A program made the position numbers and the translations under genes. Shown one piece after another: positions 6,954 to 16,441 of a stretch of 64,000 nucleotides of DNA. Position 1 is the first letter of the stretch, and the number at the start of each line of letters is the position of its first letter. The DNA is from JADJPF01 sp964492845 (GTDB taxonomy: Bacteria > Acidobacteriota > Blastocatellia > Chloracidobacteriales > JADJPF01), in the NCBI GenBank assembly GCA_964492845.1, contig CAZBMZ010000033.1, forward strand, positions 1 to 64,000. The letters run 5' to 3'. The notes below the pieces were generated by a model, which searched no databases, had not been told where the DNA came from, and was given only the letters and a program-made list of their open reading frames with translations.

Positions 6954-9080
6954 TTATGGTGCTGGACTAGCACTTGCGCTAGGTGTTGGGCTTGGTTTAG
7001 GTGCTGGTGCTGGGCTAGCAAGGAAAAAGTAATAGACAAAAACTACTAGCAATAAAATTACTCCGCCAAGAATACCCATTTGTGTATTCTTTGGTAAAGC
7101 TGCCCATTGACCTGCTAAACCGCTAGGAGGCTCAACTTTTGGTTGGTCTAGCCCTTGTGCTTTTAATTCAGCCATTTCTTTGCGGGCTGGTTTATAGCTG
7201 GGATCATAGCTTAAGGCTTCTTCAAACTTGGCTTTAGCTTGTGGATACTTTTCAGAAGCTTTATAGATTATTCCCAACAATGTATGGTAGTTAGCATTAT
7301 TTTTTTCTTTTTGTATCAGAACAGCTAATTGTTCTTCTGCATCTTTAAACCACTTAGGATTTTTCATTAGCACTTCTACTAATTGGACACGATATTCTTT
7401 ATTATCGGGGCTAAGGTTAACCGCCTCACGAAATAGATAAGCTGCACGGGCTAGATCTTGGTTATTAAAGGCACGGCATCCTTGGTTAAATGCTTGTTCT
7501 GCCATACCAGGAGATTTAGCATCTTTGTTAGGTGTAACAGGTGTAGCACCTTCTGGTGGTTTAGCTGCGGCTGTGACTGCCGCCATAGCAGGTTGCGCAC
7601 TAGCTACGGCAGGAGATGGGCTAGCTGCCATGGGTCTAGCTGGTGCTGTCGTTGGTACTGGCCTTGGTGCGGTTGGTCTGGAAGCAGGGTTTTGGGCAAC
7701 AGACGGAGTTTGACTAGGTGGAACAGGATTAGGACGTGTTGTTGGGCCACTTGGACTAGTATTAGAAGGCGTTGGACTAGGCTGACTCACTCTTGGCGGT
7801 TGTGTTTGGCTAACCTGGGGAGTTGGGCTAGGCGGCGTGTTAACACGGCTAGGACTAGGTGTTTGCTGACTAACTACAGGAGGTTTAGGAGGTGTTTGTG
7901 TAGGCACTTTATTTAATGGAGGATTGCCACCACTAGAAGCTTTTCCTCTTATTTGCTCATCATAACGCTTACGAGTAGTTTCATCCTTTAACTTTTCATA
8001 AGCTTCTGTAATTTTAGAAAAAACTTTTTCTACAGTATTTTTAAGATCTACAGAGCTAGTTTTATGTACTCGGTCAGGATGATACTTTTTAGCTAATTGG
8101 TAGTAAGCTTTTTTAATTTCACTTTCTGTTGCTTTTCGAGTAACTCCTAAAACTTCATAAAGATCAGCAGAGGCAAAAAAAGCTAACATTCGGGTAACTT
8201 CTTTTTGAAATTTAGCTTCTTCTTCATCAGGAGAACTAGCAGTTGCATTATTAGAAGGTTTTGCACTTTTAGGAACAATATCATAAGCGCGAGGAGTATC
8301 TTCTTGATTTGATTGGCGTTTCTCTCTAGCTGCTGGTGTAAATTCATTTACTGGAGGTGGAGCAAGTGGTTTTTTAGGTACTTCTCCAGCAGGTTGCAGT
8401 AACCCAACGGTGTAAAGACCATGCATAGCTTGAAATGCTTCTAATTCTGGCAAACCACAAATATTAATAATTTGTTGTACGGCTGTTGGCTCGTTTAAGG
8501 AAAATAATATTTGTGTTTCTTCAGGGGATAATTCTGCACCTGCTAATACTTCTTGAGTGTTAGTAGCTAGTTTTACTACTACATTGGTATCTGGAAAAGG
8601 GACTTTTAAGAGTTTAAGATCTTTAATACTACGTGCGCCAGCTAAAATCAAATGTGGAGCAGGTTTATTTATTTTCCCATTCATTGCTATTCGGGCGCGT
8701 TCTTTTTTCTCAAAAGAAAATGTTCCATCTTCCCAACTAAAAACCGCTAATATAGCATTAGTATTAAGCTCTTGTAAGGCTATATCTAACTCATTAACAG
8801 CAATTAAACCACTCTCAGCTAATTTTTGTGCTAATTGTTGTACATTGGCATTAATCCCAAATCCAGCCATTTTTTCTGCACTAATTCTGCCAGTGGAAAC
8901 TAAATAATTATTTAATTGATCTTCTGATGAGTTACTTAATGCAAATACAGGACTACCATCTTCAATAAATATAGCTTTAGTTTGTTTATTATAAGTAACT
9001 GTCAATATACCATTGGCACGACTGTTATAAAGTTCGTGTAAAACTTCACTAAAAGAGCATTGTGAGAGTTGGCCTTTCAT
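6954..9080 (-). CDS. DUF4388-DnaJ-TPR membrane-anchored protein
   Basis: This is a multidomain protein of about 708 residues. The N-terminal 150 residues match DUF4388/PATAN (MKGQLSQCSFSEVLHELY, then NGILTV). A J-domain follows (LYEVLGVTRKATESEIKKAYYQL with KKYHPDR, so the HPD motif is intact). Next is a Pro/Ser/Thr-rich linker of roughly 130 residues, two to three TPRs (FNQGCRAFNNQDLARAAYLF onward) and one membrane helix (GILGGVILLLVVFVYYFFL). The C-terminal tail is Pro/Ala/Ser. The J-domain implies stimulation of DnaK, whose gene is in this window. I prefer the ATG at 9080 because DUF4388 usually begins there; a TTG at 9098 is also possible. An AAGGAGG lies well upstream of both. Confidence 0.8.
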   Translation of the reverse strand: MKGQLSQCSFSEVLHELYNSRANGILTVTYNKQTKAIFIEDGSPVFALSNSSEDQLNNYLVSTGRISAEKMAGFGINANVQQLAQKLAESGLIAVNELDIALQELNTNAILAVFSWEDGTFSFEKKERARIAMNGKINKPAPHLILAGARSIKDLKLLKVPFPDTNVVVKLATNTQEVLAGAELSPEETQILFSLNEPTAVQQIINICGLPELEAFQAMHGLYTVGLLQPAGEVPKKPLAPPPVNEFTPAAREKRQSNQEDTPRAYDIVPKSAKPSNNATASSPDEEEAKFQKEVTRMLAFFASADLYEVLGVTRKATESEIKKAYYQLAKKYHPDRVHKTSSVDLKNTVEKVFSKITEAYEKLKDETTRKRYDEQIRGKASSGGNPPLNKVPTQTPPKPPVVSQQTPSPSRVNTPPSPTPQVSQTQPPRVSQPSPTPSNTSPSGPTTRPNPVPPSQTPSVAQNPASRPTAPRPVPTTAPARPMAASPSPAVASAQPAMAAVTAAAKPPEGATPVTPNKDAKSPGMAEQAFNQGCRAFNNQDLARAAYLFREAVNLSPDNKEYRVQLVEVLMKNPKWFKDAEEQLAVLIQKEKNNANYHTLLGIIYKASEKYPQAKAKFEEALSYDPSYKPARKEMAELKAQGLDQPKVEPPSGLAGQWAALPKNTQMGILGGVILLLVVFVYYFFLASPAPAPKPSPTPSASASPAP

Positions 9081-9377
9081 CAAGCTTATTTGGCGCAACT
9101 TAATTAACTTAAGAGCGCAACCTCCTTAGAATCAATAACCAGGATGGATATTTAATAAATTTTTAACATTCGTATAATAGCGGATAACAGATAAAAAATC
9201 TTGCTAATTATATAATGCTGATGCCGGTTTTCCGTATGCAGTTTCGCACCATATTTTTATTGAAGCAAAAAGATAGTTAACTTCTAACCACTATATAATT
9301 GCCAACTAACTAAACTATCGTCTATCATCTAAGAAAATTCTATAAAATTTTCTTAATAGCAGAAATTTTGCAAACTT

Positions 9378-10991
9378 ATGAAAAGATTATTACTTAACAG
9401 AAAAGTTTTTGTCTTTCTTATAATTTTTCAACTATTGATAGTTGGAGTTAGTGCTAGTAGTAAAGCTTTGCCCAGTATACCAGCAAATGCTTTATCTGCT
9501 ATTACACAAAAAGAACTAAAACGGCACTTATCCTTTTTGGCTTCTCCTGAACTAGGCGGACGATATACCTTTAGCGATGGTAACCGTATTGCAGCTAGAT
9601 ATTTAGCTAGTCAGCTAGAGTCTTTTGGCTACCGGGGTGCGGCACAAGATGGAAGTTTTTTTCAAAATATCAAGTTTGCTGGTGAATTAATTGATGCAAA
9701 AAATTCATATATAAAAATTACTAGTAGCTTGCCAAACTCAAATAATGAGAACTTTGCTTTTGGAAAAGACTTTTTTACTACTACAGTAACCAATCTTTCA
9801 GTTGAAGCACCAGTAGTGTTTGTTGGCTATGGAGTCTCTTTGCCGGGGGTTCAGGATGATTATCAAAATATTGATGTTAAAGATAAAATTGTTCTATTAA
9901 GTGCTAATTTACCTAAATCACTATCTAGACAAGCTAGTTATAGCCAATATGGAGCTAAAGCAGCTTATGAACGTGGAGCTAAAGTTGTTTTAGTCTTACC
10001 AGAAGAAGAAACAACTCCAAATTGGTCTAAATACCGTGTTGAAGATGAAGATTTATTTCAAATGGTAAAAGTAGATGATGGCAAATTACCCATTATTAAA
10101 AAGTTACCAGAAATAGATATTAGTGTTGATTTAGCAAAGATTTTATTAAATTCAATAAATTTGTCTTTGACAGATTATTTTGAAGCAGATCAAGTTAGTA
10201 AAAAACACTTCCCAAAAGCCTTCCCAATTTCTTTAAGCTTAAATTTATCTGTAGAAACACTTTATAAACAAACCCAAAATGTTGTTGCTGTTTATGAGGG
10301 TAGTGACCCAAAACTTAAAAATGAATATGTCTTACTAAGTGCGCATTATGATCACTTAAAATCTGATAGCAAAAATGTTTATTGTGGTGCAGATGATGAT
10401 GCTTCTGGCACTTCTGCCATTTTAACTATTGCACAGGTTTTAGCGGAAGGCACATTGCCTAAACGATCGATCTTAGTTGTTTTTCATACAGGTGAAGAAA
10501 TGGGGCTTCAAGGTTCTAGCTATTTTGTAGATGTTGAACCTCTAATTGCTTTAAGTAATATTATTGTAAACTTAAATGCAGATATGATTGGCCGTAGTCG
10601 AACAGGTGAAAAAATCTCTTTTCTTGATAGAGAATTAACAGATAAAGACAGTATTTATTTAATTGGGTCGGATAAACATAGTAGTGAATTACATAAACTT
10701 AGTGAGCAGACTAACACAGAAGTTAGCAAAATGAAGATTGACTACACTTATAACCAGGAAAGCCATCCTAGTCGGCTTTTTTACCGAAGCGATCACTATA
10801 ATTATGCTCGACATGGTATACCAATTATTTTTTACTTTACTGGATTACATGCAGACTATCATAAGTCTACGGATACAATAGAAAAGATAGATTTTGACAA
10901 GTTAACTAGAATTACACGTTTAATTTACGCTACAGCTTGGCGAGTAGCAAATTTAGAAAATCGTCTAGTTGTAGATCGCTGGAAAAAGTAA
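9378..10991 (+). CDS. Secreted M28-family zinc metallopeptidase with PA domain
   Basis: This 537-residue protein has a signal peptide (MKRLLLNRKVFVFLIIFQLL then GVSASSKA). A protease-associated segment lies around residues 140-260 (VVFVGYGVSLPGVQDDY). The M28 catalytic domain follows. Metal-ligand and catalytic motifs are all visible: His323 in SAHYDHL, Asp339 in GADDDASG, Glu373-Glu374 in HTGEEMGLQGS, Asp in NLNADMIGR, and a final His in YRSDHYNYARHGIP. Family members are aminopeptidases or carboxypeptidases acting on extracellular or periplasmic peptides. The CPBP-like gene follows closely. Confidence 0.9.
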   Translation: MKRLLLNRKVFVFLIIFQLLIVGVSASSKALPSIPANALSAITQKELKRHLSFLASPELGGRYTFSDGNRIAARYLASQLESFGYRGAAQDGSFFQNIKFAGELIDAKNSYIKITSSLPNSNNENFAFGKDFFTTTVTNLSVEAPVVFVGYGVSLPGVQDDYQNIDVKDKIVLLSANLPKSLSRQASYSQYGAKAAYERGAKVVLVLPEEETTPNWSKYRVEDEDLFQMVKVDDGKLPIIKKLPEIDISVDLAKILLNSINLSLTDYFEADQVSKKHFPKAFPISLSLNLSVETLYKQTQNVVAVYEGSDPKLKNEYVLLSAHYDHLKSDSKNVYCGADDDASGTSAILTIAQVLAEGTLPKRSILVVFHTGEEMGLQGSSYFVDVEPLIALSNIIVNLNADMIGRSRTGEKISFLDRELTDKDSIYLIGSDKHSSELHKLSEQTNTEVSKMKIDYTYNQESHPSRLFYRSDHYNYARHGIPIIFYFTGLHADYHKSTDTIEKIDFDKLTRITRLIYATAWRVANLENRLVVDRWKK

Positions 10992-11024
10992 CTAAATTAA
11001 ATAGCTCAGGGATTAATTATTAAA

Positions 11025-11738
11025 ATGAGTTGTTTAGGTGGTCAAATTATTAGAGAAAGCGGTAAAATTGCCAAACTTGTCGCGGCAATGGAAGTGTTAC
11101 TTTTGATATTTTGTTTTTTTCTAATGGCTTGGGTACTTCCCTCAAGGGATAATATTTCGCCTGAACTAAGACTTTATGTTAGTTTAGCTGTATTAACAGC
11201 CCTTTTTAGTTTAACTTTTGTCTCTCACTTAAATTATCAAGAAAATTTAGTTAGTTTAGGATTAAGTAAACAAAATTTTTGGGAAGCAGTAGAAGTATTA
11301 GCTTTACCAGTATTTTTACTAGCTTTAATGATTATTATTATTGGTTCTAATTTAGGGGGGATACACCTAAAAAGTAAGATGATTTGGCAATTTTTAGGGA
11401 TACCTTTTTGGGGACTGTTGCAACAATATTTAATCCAAAGTTTTGTTAATCGACGATTACAAATAGCTGTTGGGAAAGGTTGGTTAAGTATTACTTTAAC
11501 AGCCTTAGTTTTTGCTTTGGTACATTTGCCAAATCCAACACTTACCATTGCTACTTTAGTTGCTGGACTAGTTTGGGCATATAGCTTTCAAAAAGCCCCT
11601 AATCTTTATCCAATAGCTTTATCACATGGGTTGTTAAGTACATTATTTGCAAATTTTACGCCTAAATGGTTATTGCCTAATATGGTAGTTGGCTATAACT
11701 ATTTAGTAAAAATTGGCTGGGTAACAACAAATTATTAA
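11025..11738 (+). CDS. CPBP-family (CAAX/Abi-type) membrane protein with variant active site
   Basis: This is a 237-residue polytopic membrane protein. The CPBP histidine motifs are present: FALVHLPNP (second motif) and ALSHGLL (third motif). The first motif, normally EExxFR, reads LLQQYLIQSFVNRRL, so both catalytic glutamates are Gln. My recollection is that QQ variants recur in Acidobacteriota, so this may be a subfamily rather than a dead copy. Proteolytic activity is uncertain. It starts 33 bases after the M28 peptidase gene and is probably co-transcribed with it. Confidence 0.75.
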   Translation: MSCLGGQIIRESGKIAKLVAAMEVLLLIFCFFLMAWVLPSRDNISPELRLYVSLAVLTALFSLTFVSHLNYQENLVSLGLSKQNFWEAVEVLALPVFLLALMIIIIGSNLGGIHLKSKMIWQFLGIPFWGLLQQYLIQSFVNRRLQIAVGKGWLSITLTALVFALVHLPNPTLTIATLVAGLVWAYSFQKAPNLYPIALSHGLLSTLFANFTPKWLLPNMVVGYNYLVKIGWVTTNY

Positions 11739-11811
11739 GTTGTTATTTTTGGTTGTTTTAGCAGATAATGGGAAAAGCAAAAAATTTCCTAAATAAAATT
11801 TCTTATCTTTA

Positions 11812-11857
11812 TTAAATAGCAAGTTAATAGCAAGACTAAATTAATAGCAAGACTAAA
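11812..11857. repeat. Short tandem repeat in leader of the TPR gene
   Basis: TTAATAGCAAGACTAAA occurs twice in direct tandem (11824-11840 and 11841-11857), preceded by a partial copy TTAAATAGCAAG at 11812-11823. It ends about 25 bases before the GTG start of the TPR gene. Confidence 0.6.
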
Positions 11858-11882
11858 CCATTAAATCAGAGAGGTTACTAGC

Positions 11883-14800
11883 GTGAAAAATGAAGTTACT
11901 GCTAACACTGCCCAAAGATATCTGGAAAAAGGCTTAGGTCATTATAACCGGGGCGAATTTATGGAAGCGGTAGAAGCCTATCGTAAAGCAATAGAGCTAC
12001 GTAGCGGGCAATTTTCCAAGGCTTATTTTAACCTGGGACGGGTGCTGTCTGATATGGGCGATTTAGAAGGGGCTATTGGCTCTTATAAAACGTCGGTTGA
12101 GCAACAAGCTAATAATCCAGATAGCTATTATCATTTAGGTTTAGCTTTAGCACGTAAAGGGGTACTTAATGAAGCTATTACTGCTTATCGTACTGCTATT
12201 GAACAAAGAGAAGGGATAAATCCGTGGGCTTATCATAATTTAGGAATGGCTTTAATGCGAACAGGTGAACTAGATGCAGCCATAGCCGCTCACAATAAAG
12301 CAATTGAGCAAAGACAAGGCGACTTTCCAAATGCCTACCACAATTTAGGATTAACCTTAGCTCGTAAAGGTGATTTAACTCTAGCAATAGATGCTTTTCA
12401 CAAAGCAATAGGACAACGACGAGGTGCTAGTCCAGAAAGCTACTATGAACTTGGAAAAACATTATTTCAATTAGGTAATACTGAGGAAGCAATAAAAGCT
12501 CTAAGAACAGCAATTGAGCAACGAACTAGTCCATTTGCCCTAGCACATTCAGAATTAGGTAACGCGCTATTTTCTGCAGGTTATATTGATGAAGCCATTG
12601 AGGAATTAGGGGTTAGTTTACAACTTCAGCCTGAAAACCCCAAAGGACATCATACTTTAGGACGTGCTTTGCTACGTAAAGGCTTACTTGATGAGGCTGT
12701 TGCCACACTAAGAACAGCAATTGAACAAAGTGAAGAAAAATTTCCTTGGGCCTACCATAATTTAGGCGATGCTTATTTTGCTAAAGGAGAGTTAGATTTA
12801 GCAATTGAGTGTTACCGAGTTGCAATTAATCAAAGTGAACGCTATCCACGTGCTTATCTAGAGCTTGGACGCGCTCTTTATAGCCGAGGAGATTTAACAG
12901 AAGCAAGTGATTCTTTTCATACAGCTATTGAGCAAAGAGGCGGCAATTTTCCAGAAGCTTTCTATGAACTTGGACGGGTTTATTTTATAGGTGATGAATT
13001 AGAAGAAGCTGTAAAAGCCTTTCAATCTGCTGTCAAACAGCAACATAATTTTCCTGATGCACATAATGAATTAGGAATGGTGCTATATAGACAAGAAAGA
13101 CTTTCAGAAGCGGTTGCTTCATTTCGCACAGCAATACAACTAAGAGGCGGGAATTTTGCTAAGGCTCATAATAACCTTGGTTTAGCTCTTTTTGATGCAG
13201 GACAACTAAAAGAATCTTTAGAATCCTTCCGTGCAGCAATTACTTCTCAGGCTGTTTATCCAAAAGCTTATCGTAATTTAGGACGCGCTCTTTATGCTAA
13301 TGGACAATTAGAAGATGCTGTCAAAGCTTTTACTACTGCAATTGAACAAAGAAAAGGTGATTATGCTGAAGCTCATCACGATGTAGGATTAGCTTACTTT
13401 TCTCAAGGCAATTTACCAGATGCGGTTGAGTCATATAAAAAGGCTATTGAGCAAAGACCAGATAAGCGTTATCCAGAATCTTACTATAGTTTAGGAACTG
13501 CCTTTAATGCTCAAGGAAATCTTTCAAATTCAATTGAAGCTTATCGAACAGCAATTAACCAACAAAATGGAGTTTATCCAGAAGCTCATTACAGTTTAGG
13601 TCTAGTGTTAATGCAGCAAGAAAACTTTAAGGAAGCCGAGCAAACTTTCCGTAAAGCTATTGAACAACAACCAATGTTTCCTTCTGCTTACTATAGCTTA
13701 GGTTTAACTTTACATCGGGCAGGAGATTTACAGCCGGCTGTAACAGAATTTCGCACTTCTATTAAGCAAAATCCCAATTTACCTTGGACACATTACCGGC
13801 TAGGGCGTGTTTTATATGAATTAGGCGAGCTAGACGCTTCTGTTGGTGAACTTCAACAAGCTGTTAAATTACAGCAAAACTTCCCAGCCGCACATTGTGA
13901 TTTAGGGCGTGCTTTCTATGATAAAGGTGATCTTAACTCTGCAATTGCTACCTATCGCACAGCACTTCAACAACTTGGCAATTTACCAGAAGCCCTACAT
14001 GGTCTTGGACGTGCTTTAGCCGACTCTGGCGATATTAAACAAGCTATTTCCTTCTATCGCCAAGCTATTAGCGTAAAAGCAGACTTTCCAGAAGCTTATA
14101 ATGATCTTGGTCGTACCTTATATGATATTGGTGACGTTAATGGAGCAATTGATTGTTATCAACAAGCTTTACAACAGTCTGATAACTTCCCACTAGCACA
14201 CCGTAATTTAGGAGTAGCATTAGCAGAAATTGGGCGCACAGAAGAAGCTGTAGTGCATCTTGAGACAGCCGTAAAACAACAACCTGGTAATTTTTCAACC
14301 GCTTACCATAATTTAGGAACAATTTTATTTGAACTAGGACGAGTAAAAGAAGCTGTAAAGGCGTTTCGTACAGCAATAGAGCAATTTCAAGGTCAATGTC
14401 CAATGACTCATTTTAATCTAGGCAACGCGCTTTATGCTGAAGGGCATATTGATGAAGCTTTAGCACAATATCGAGTCGCTATTGAACAACAGCCTTATTT
14501 TCCTGATGCACACCGCAATTTAGGTAATGCCTTAGCTCGTAAAGGTGCTTTGGAAGCAGCGAAAAGCTATTACCAAGTTGCAATTAAGCAAGGTGATACA
14601 AATCCAGATGCCTACCATGATTTAGGGCTAGTGTATTATGGTAAAGGCCAACTAGGTGAAGCTATAGAGTCATTTCGTCAAGCATTAAAGGTAAATAAAA
14701 ATGACCCAGGAACACACCGTAATCTAGGCTTAGCTCTTTATGAATCAGGTGATACAGATGGAGCAATGGCAGAATTTCGCATGGCAATAGAGCAGCGAAA

Positions 14801-15515
14801 AGGAGATTTTGCACAAGCTCATCATGATTTAGGGCGAGTGCTTTTTGATAGAGGACAAGCTGATCAAGCTATCTCAGAATATCAGTCAGCTATTGAACAA
14901 AGAAAAGGACATTTCCCTAAAGCACACTATAATTTAGGGTTAGCTCTTAATGCTACTGGTAAATATACAGAATCAATACAAACTTTCCGAACAGCTATAG
15001 AGCAACAAAACAATATTTTCCCTGATGCTTATTTTCAACTAGGGCGACTTTTGGCTAGAGAAATTTCTTTAGATGAAGCTATTAGTTGTTTTTACACAGC
15101 TATAGAGCAACGCCAAGGGACTTTTCCAGAAGCTTACTATCATTTAGGACTAGCTTATTCTCGAACAGGGGATGTTAATTCTGCTATTAATGCCTATCGT
15201 CATGCAATTGAGCAAAGACATGGAAATTATCATGAGGCTTATCAAGATTTAGGACGCGCTCTTTATCGTAAGGGTGATTTAGCAGGGGCAAATGATGCTT
15301 ATTCAGTAGCACTACGTCAGCGTTCGGCTCAATCTCAAGCAAATGATAGTATAGAAGTAATGCCAATAGAAACAGATGCAGAGGATTTAGACGTAGAATT
15401 AGAAGCTGGTTTAAGGCAGGCAGCACCACAACTTTATGATGCTCCAAATAGAAGTAAGGAATACACAGAAGAGGAAGAAGAAAATCAAACACCAAATGTA
15501 GAAGAGGAACAGTAA
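11883..15515 (+). CDS. Giant protein of 33 tandem tetratricopeptide repeats
   Basis: The 1,210-residue protein is almost entirely TPR. I count 33 consecutive repeats of 34-36 residues from about residue 10 to 1,150. A typical unit has the form FPEAYHNLGRALYRKGDLxE followed by AIxAYRTAIEQRxGN. Repeats alternate between units ending EQR-G-N/D and EQQ-type ends. There is no signal peptide, membrane segment or catalytic domain. The last 60 residues are acidic and end in Glu-rich clusters. TPR arrays are protein-binding superhelices; the partner is unknown. The GTG start at 11883 is supported by GAGAGG 8 bases upstream. The lipid-kinase gene starts 23 bases after the stop, so the two are likely co-transcribed. 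Confidence 0.9.
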   Translation: MKNEVTANTAQRYLEKGLGHYNRGEFMEAVEAYRKAIELRSGQFSKAYFNLGRVLSDMGDLEGAIGSYKTSVEQQANNPDSYYHLGLALARKGVLNEAITAYRTAIEQREGINPWAYHNLGMALMRTGELDAAIAAHNKAIEQRQGDFPNAYHNLGLTLARKGDLTLAIDAFHKAIGQRRGASPESYYELGKTLFQLGNTEEAIKALRTAIEQRTSPFALAHSELGNALFSAGYIDEAIEELGVSLQLQPENPKGHHTLGRALLRKGLLDEAVATLRTAIEQSEEKFPWAYHNLGDAYFAKGELDLAIECYRVAINQSERYPRAYLELGRALYSRGDLTEASDSFHTAIEQRGGNFPEAFYELGRVYFIGDELEEAVKAFQSAVKQQHNFPDAHNELGMVLYRQERLSEAVASFRTAIQLRGGNFAKAHNNLGLALFDAGQLKESLESFRAAITSQAVYPKAYRNLGRALYANGQLEDAVKAFTTAIEQRKGDYAEAHHDVGLAYFSQGNLPDAVESYKKAIEQRPDKRYPESYYSLGTAFNAQGNLSNSIEAYRTAINQQNGVYPEAHYSLGLVLMQQENFKEAEQTFRKAIEQQPMFPSAYYSLGLTLHRAGDLQPAVTEFRTSIKQNPNLPWTHYRLGRVLYELGELDASVGELQQAVKLQQNFPAAHCDLGRAFYDKGDLNSAIATYRTALQQLGNLPEALHGLGRALADSGDIKQAISFYRQAISVKADFPEAYNDLGRTLYDIGDVNGAIDCYQQALQQSDNFPLAHRNLGVALAEIGRTEEAVVHLETAVKQQPGNFSTAYHNLGTILFELGRVKEAVKAFRTAIEQFQGQCPMTHFNLGNALYAEGHIDEALAQYRVAIEQQPYFPDAHRNLGNALARKGALEAAKSYYQVAIKQGDTNPDAYHDLGLVYYGKGQLGEAIESFRQALKVNKNDPGTHRNLGLALYESGDTDGAMAEFRMAIEQRKGDFAQAHHDLGRVLFDRGQADQAISEYQSAIEQRKGHFPKAHYNLGLALNATGKYTESIQTFRTAIEQQNNIFPDAYFQLGRLLAREISLDEAISCFYTAIEQRQGTFPEAYYHLGLAYSRTGDVNSAINAYRHAIEQRHGNYHEAYQDLGRALYRKGDLAGANDAYSVALRQRSAQSQANDSIEVMPIETDAEDLDVELEAGLRQAAPQLYDAPNRSKEYTEEEEENQTPNVEEEQ

Positions 15516-15538
15516 AATTTTTATTATGGTGCTGATCT

Positions 15539-16441
15539 ATGCGGATTTTGCTGATTGTAAATCCTAGTTCTGGTCGTGGACAGACAAAAAAATTGTTGCC
15601 TGAACTAAAAGAAGCTTTAGCTGCACATCCAGTTGAATTTGTTGAAAGCCGATCGCAAGACGATTTGGTAACAATTGCGGCTAAAGCTACTAATGATGGT
15701 TATGATGTAGTAACTGCTGTAGGTGGTGATGGAACTATTCATTATGTATTAACAGGCATTATCAATACTTTACAGGAAAAAAAACAAACCCAATCAAAAA
15801 CTGCTCTAGGAATATTGCCTTTAGGCCGAGGTAATGATATTGCTCGGACATTAAAAATCCCTACAGATGTAAAAACAGCTTGTCAAATTTTGACGGCTGG
15901 TAAGCAAAAACTATTAGATATCGCTAATACTGGTCAACATGTTTATATAGGTGTTGCTGGCTTAGGTGTAGATGCTGAAGCCACTCGGCTTGCTAATGAA
16001 AATAAAATGAAAAGTAATTGGTTGCCAGCCATGTTTGTTTATGGATATTCGGTTTTACAGGCTTTAGTTAGATACAAAGCTAAAGAAATAAAAATTATTT
16101 ATGATGAAGGCACTTTTGAAGGAAAAATAATGATGGCGGCTATTAGCAATGGTCAAGCTTATGGTGGAGGAATGTTTATCACCCCTATTGCAGAACTTGA
16201 CGATGGACTTTTGGATATCTGCATTGTAAAAGAAGTTTCTAAGCTTCAACTTTTAGCAAGTTTTTACCAAGTTTTAAGCGGCTCACACCTTAATCACCCT
16301 TATGTTAAATATTTTCGTTCTCGCCAAGTTGTTGTAGAAAGCAAAGAAGAAATGCAGTTTTATGGAGATGGCGAATATTTAGAAAATACTCCTCTAAAAA
16401 TTAAGCTTATACCTAAATGTTTACCTGTTATTGTGCCTTAA
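15539..16441 (+). CDS. Diacylglycerol/lipid kinase family protein (YegS/DgkB-like)
   Basis: This 300-residue cytosolic lipid kinase has the DAGK catalytic signatures. LLIVNPSSGRGQTKK is the N-terminal nucleotide-binding loop. VVTAVGGDGTIHYVL carries the GGDGT motif at about residues 62-66. LGILPLGRGNDIARTL follows. The second domain includes AISNGQAYGGGMFITP and ends with FYGDGEYLE, all typical of the family. It phosphorylates diacylglycerol or a related lipid in phospholipid turnover. Its stop codon overlaps that of the convergent kinase gene by 4 bases, an unusually tight convergent junction. Confidence 0.9.
   Translation: MRILLIVNPSSGRGQTKKLLPELKEALAAHPVEFVESRSQDDLVTIAAKATNDGYDVVTAVGGDGTIHYVLTGIINTLQEKKQTQSKTALGILPLGRGNDIARTLKIPTDVKTACQILTAGKQKLLDIANTGQHVYIGVAGLGVDAEATRLANENKMKSNWLPAMFVYGYSVLQALVRYKAKEIKIIYDEGTFEGKIMMAAISNGQAYGGGMFITPIAELDDGLLDICIVKEVSKLQLLASFYQVLSGSHLNHPYVKYFRSRQVVVESKEEMQFYGDGEYLENTPLKIKLIPKCLPVIVP

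Noticed and set aside
7458..7916. Plus-strand reading frames rich in Arg/Trp/Cys opposite the DUF4388-DnaJ gene
   Set aside because: They mirror the Pro/Ser/Thr-rich linker codons on the minus strand and have no ribosome binding site or homology.
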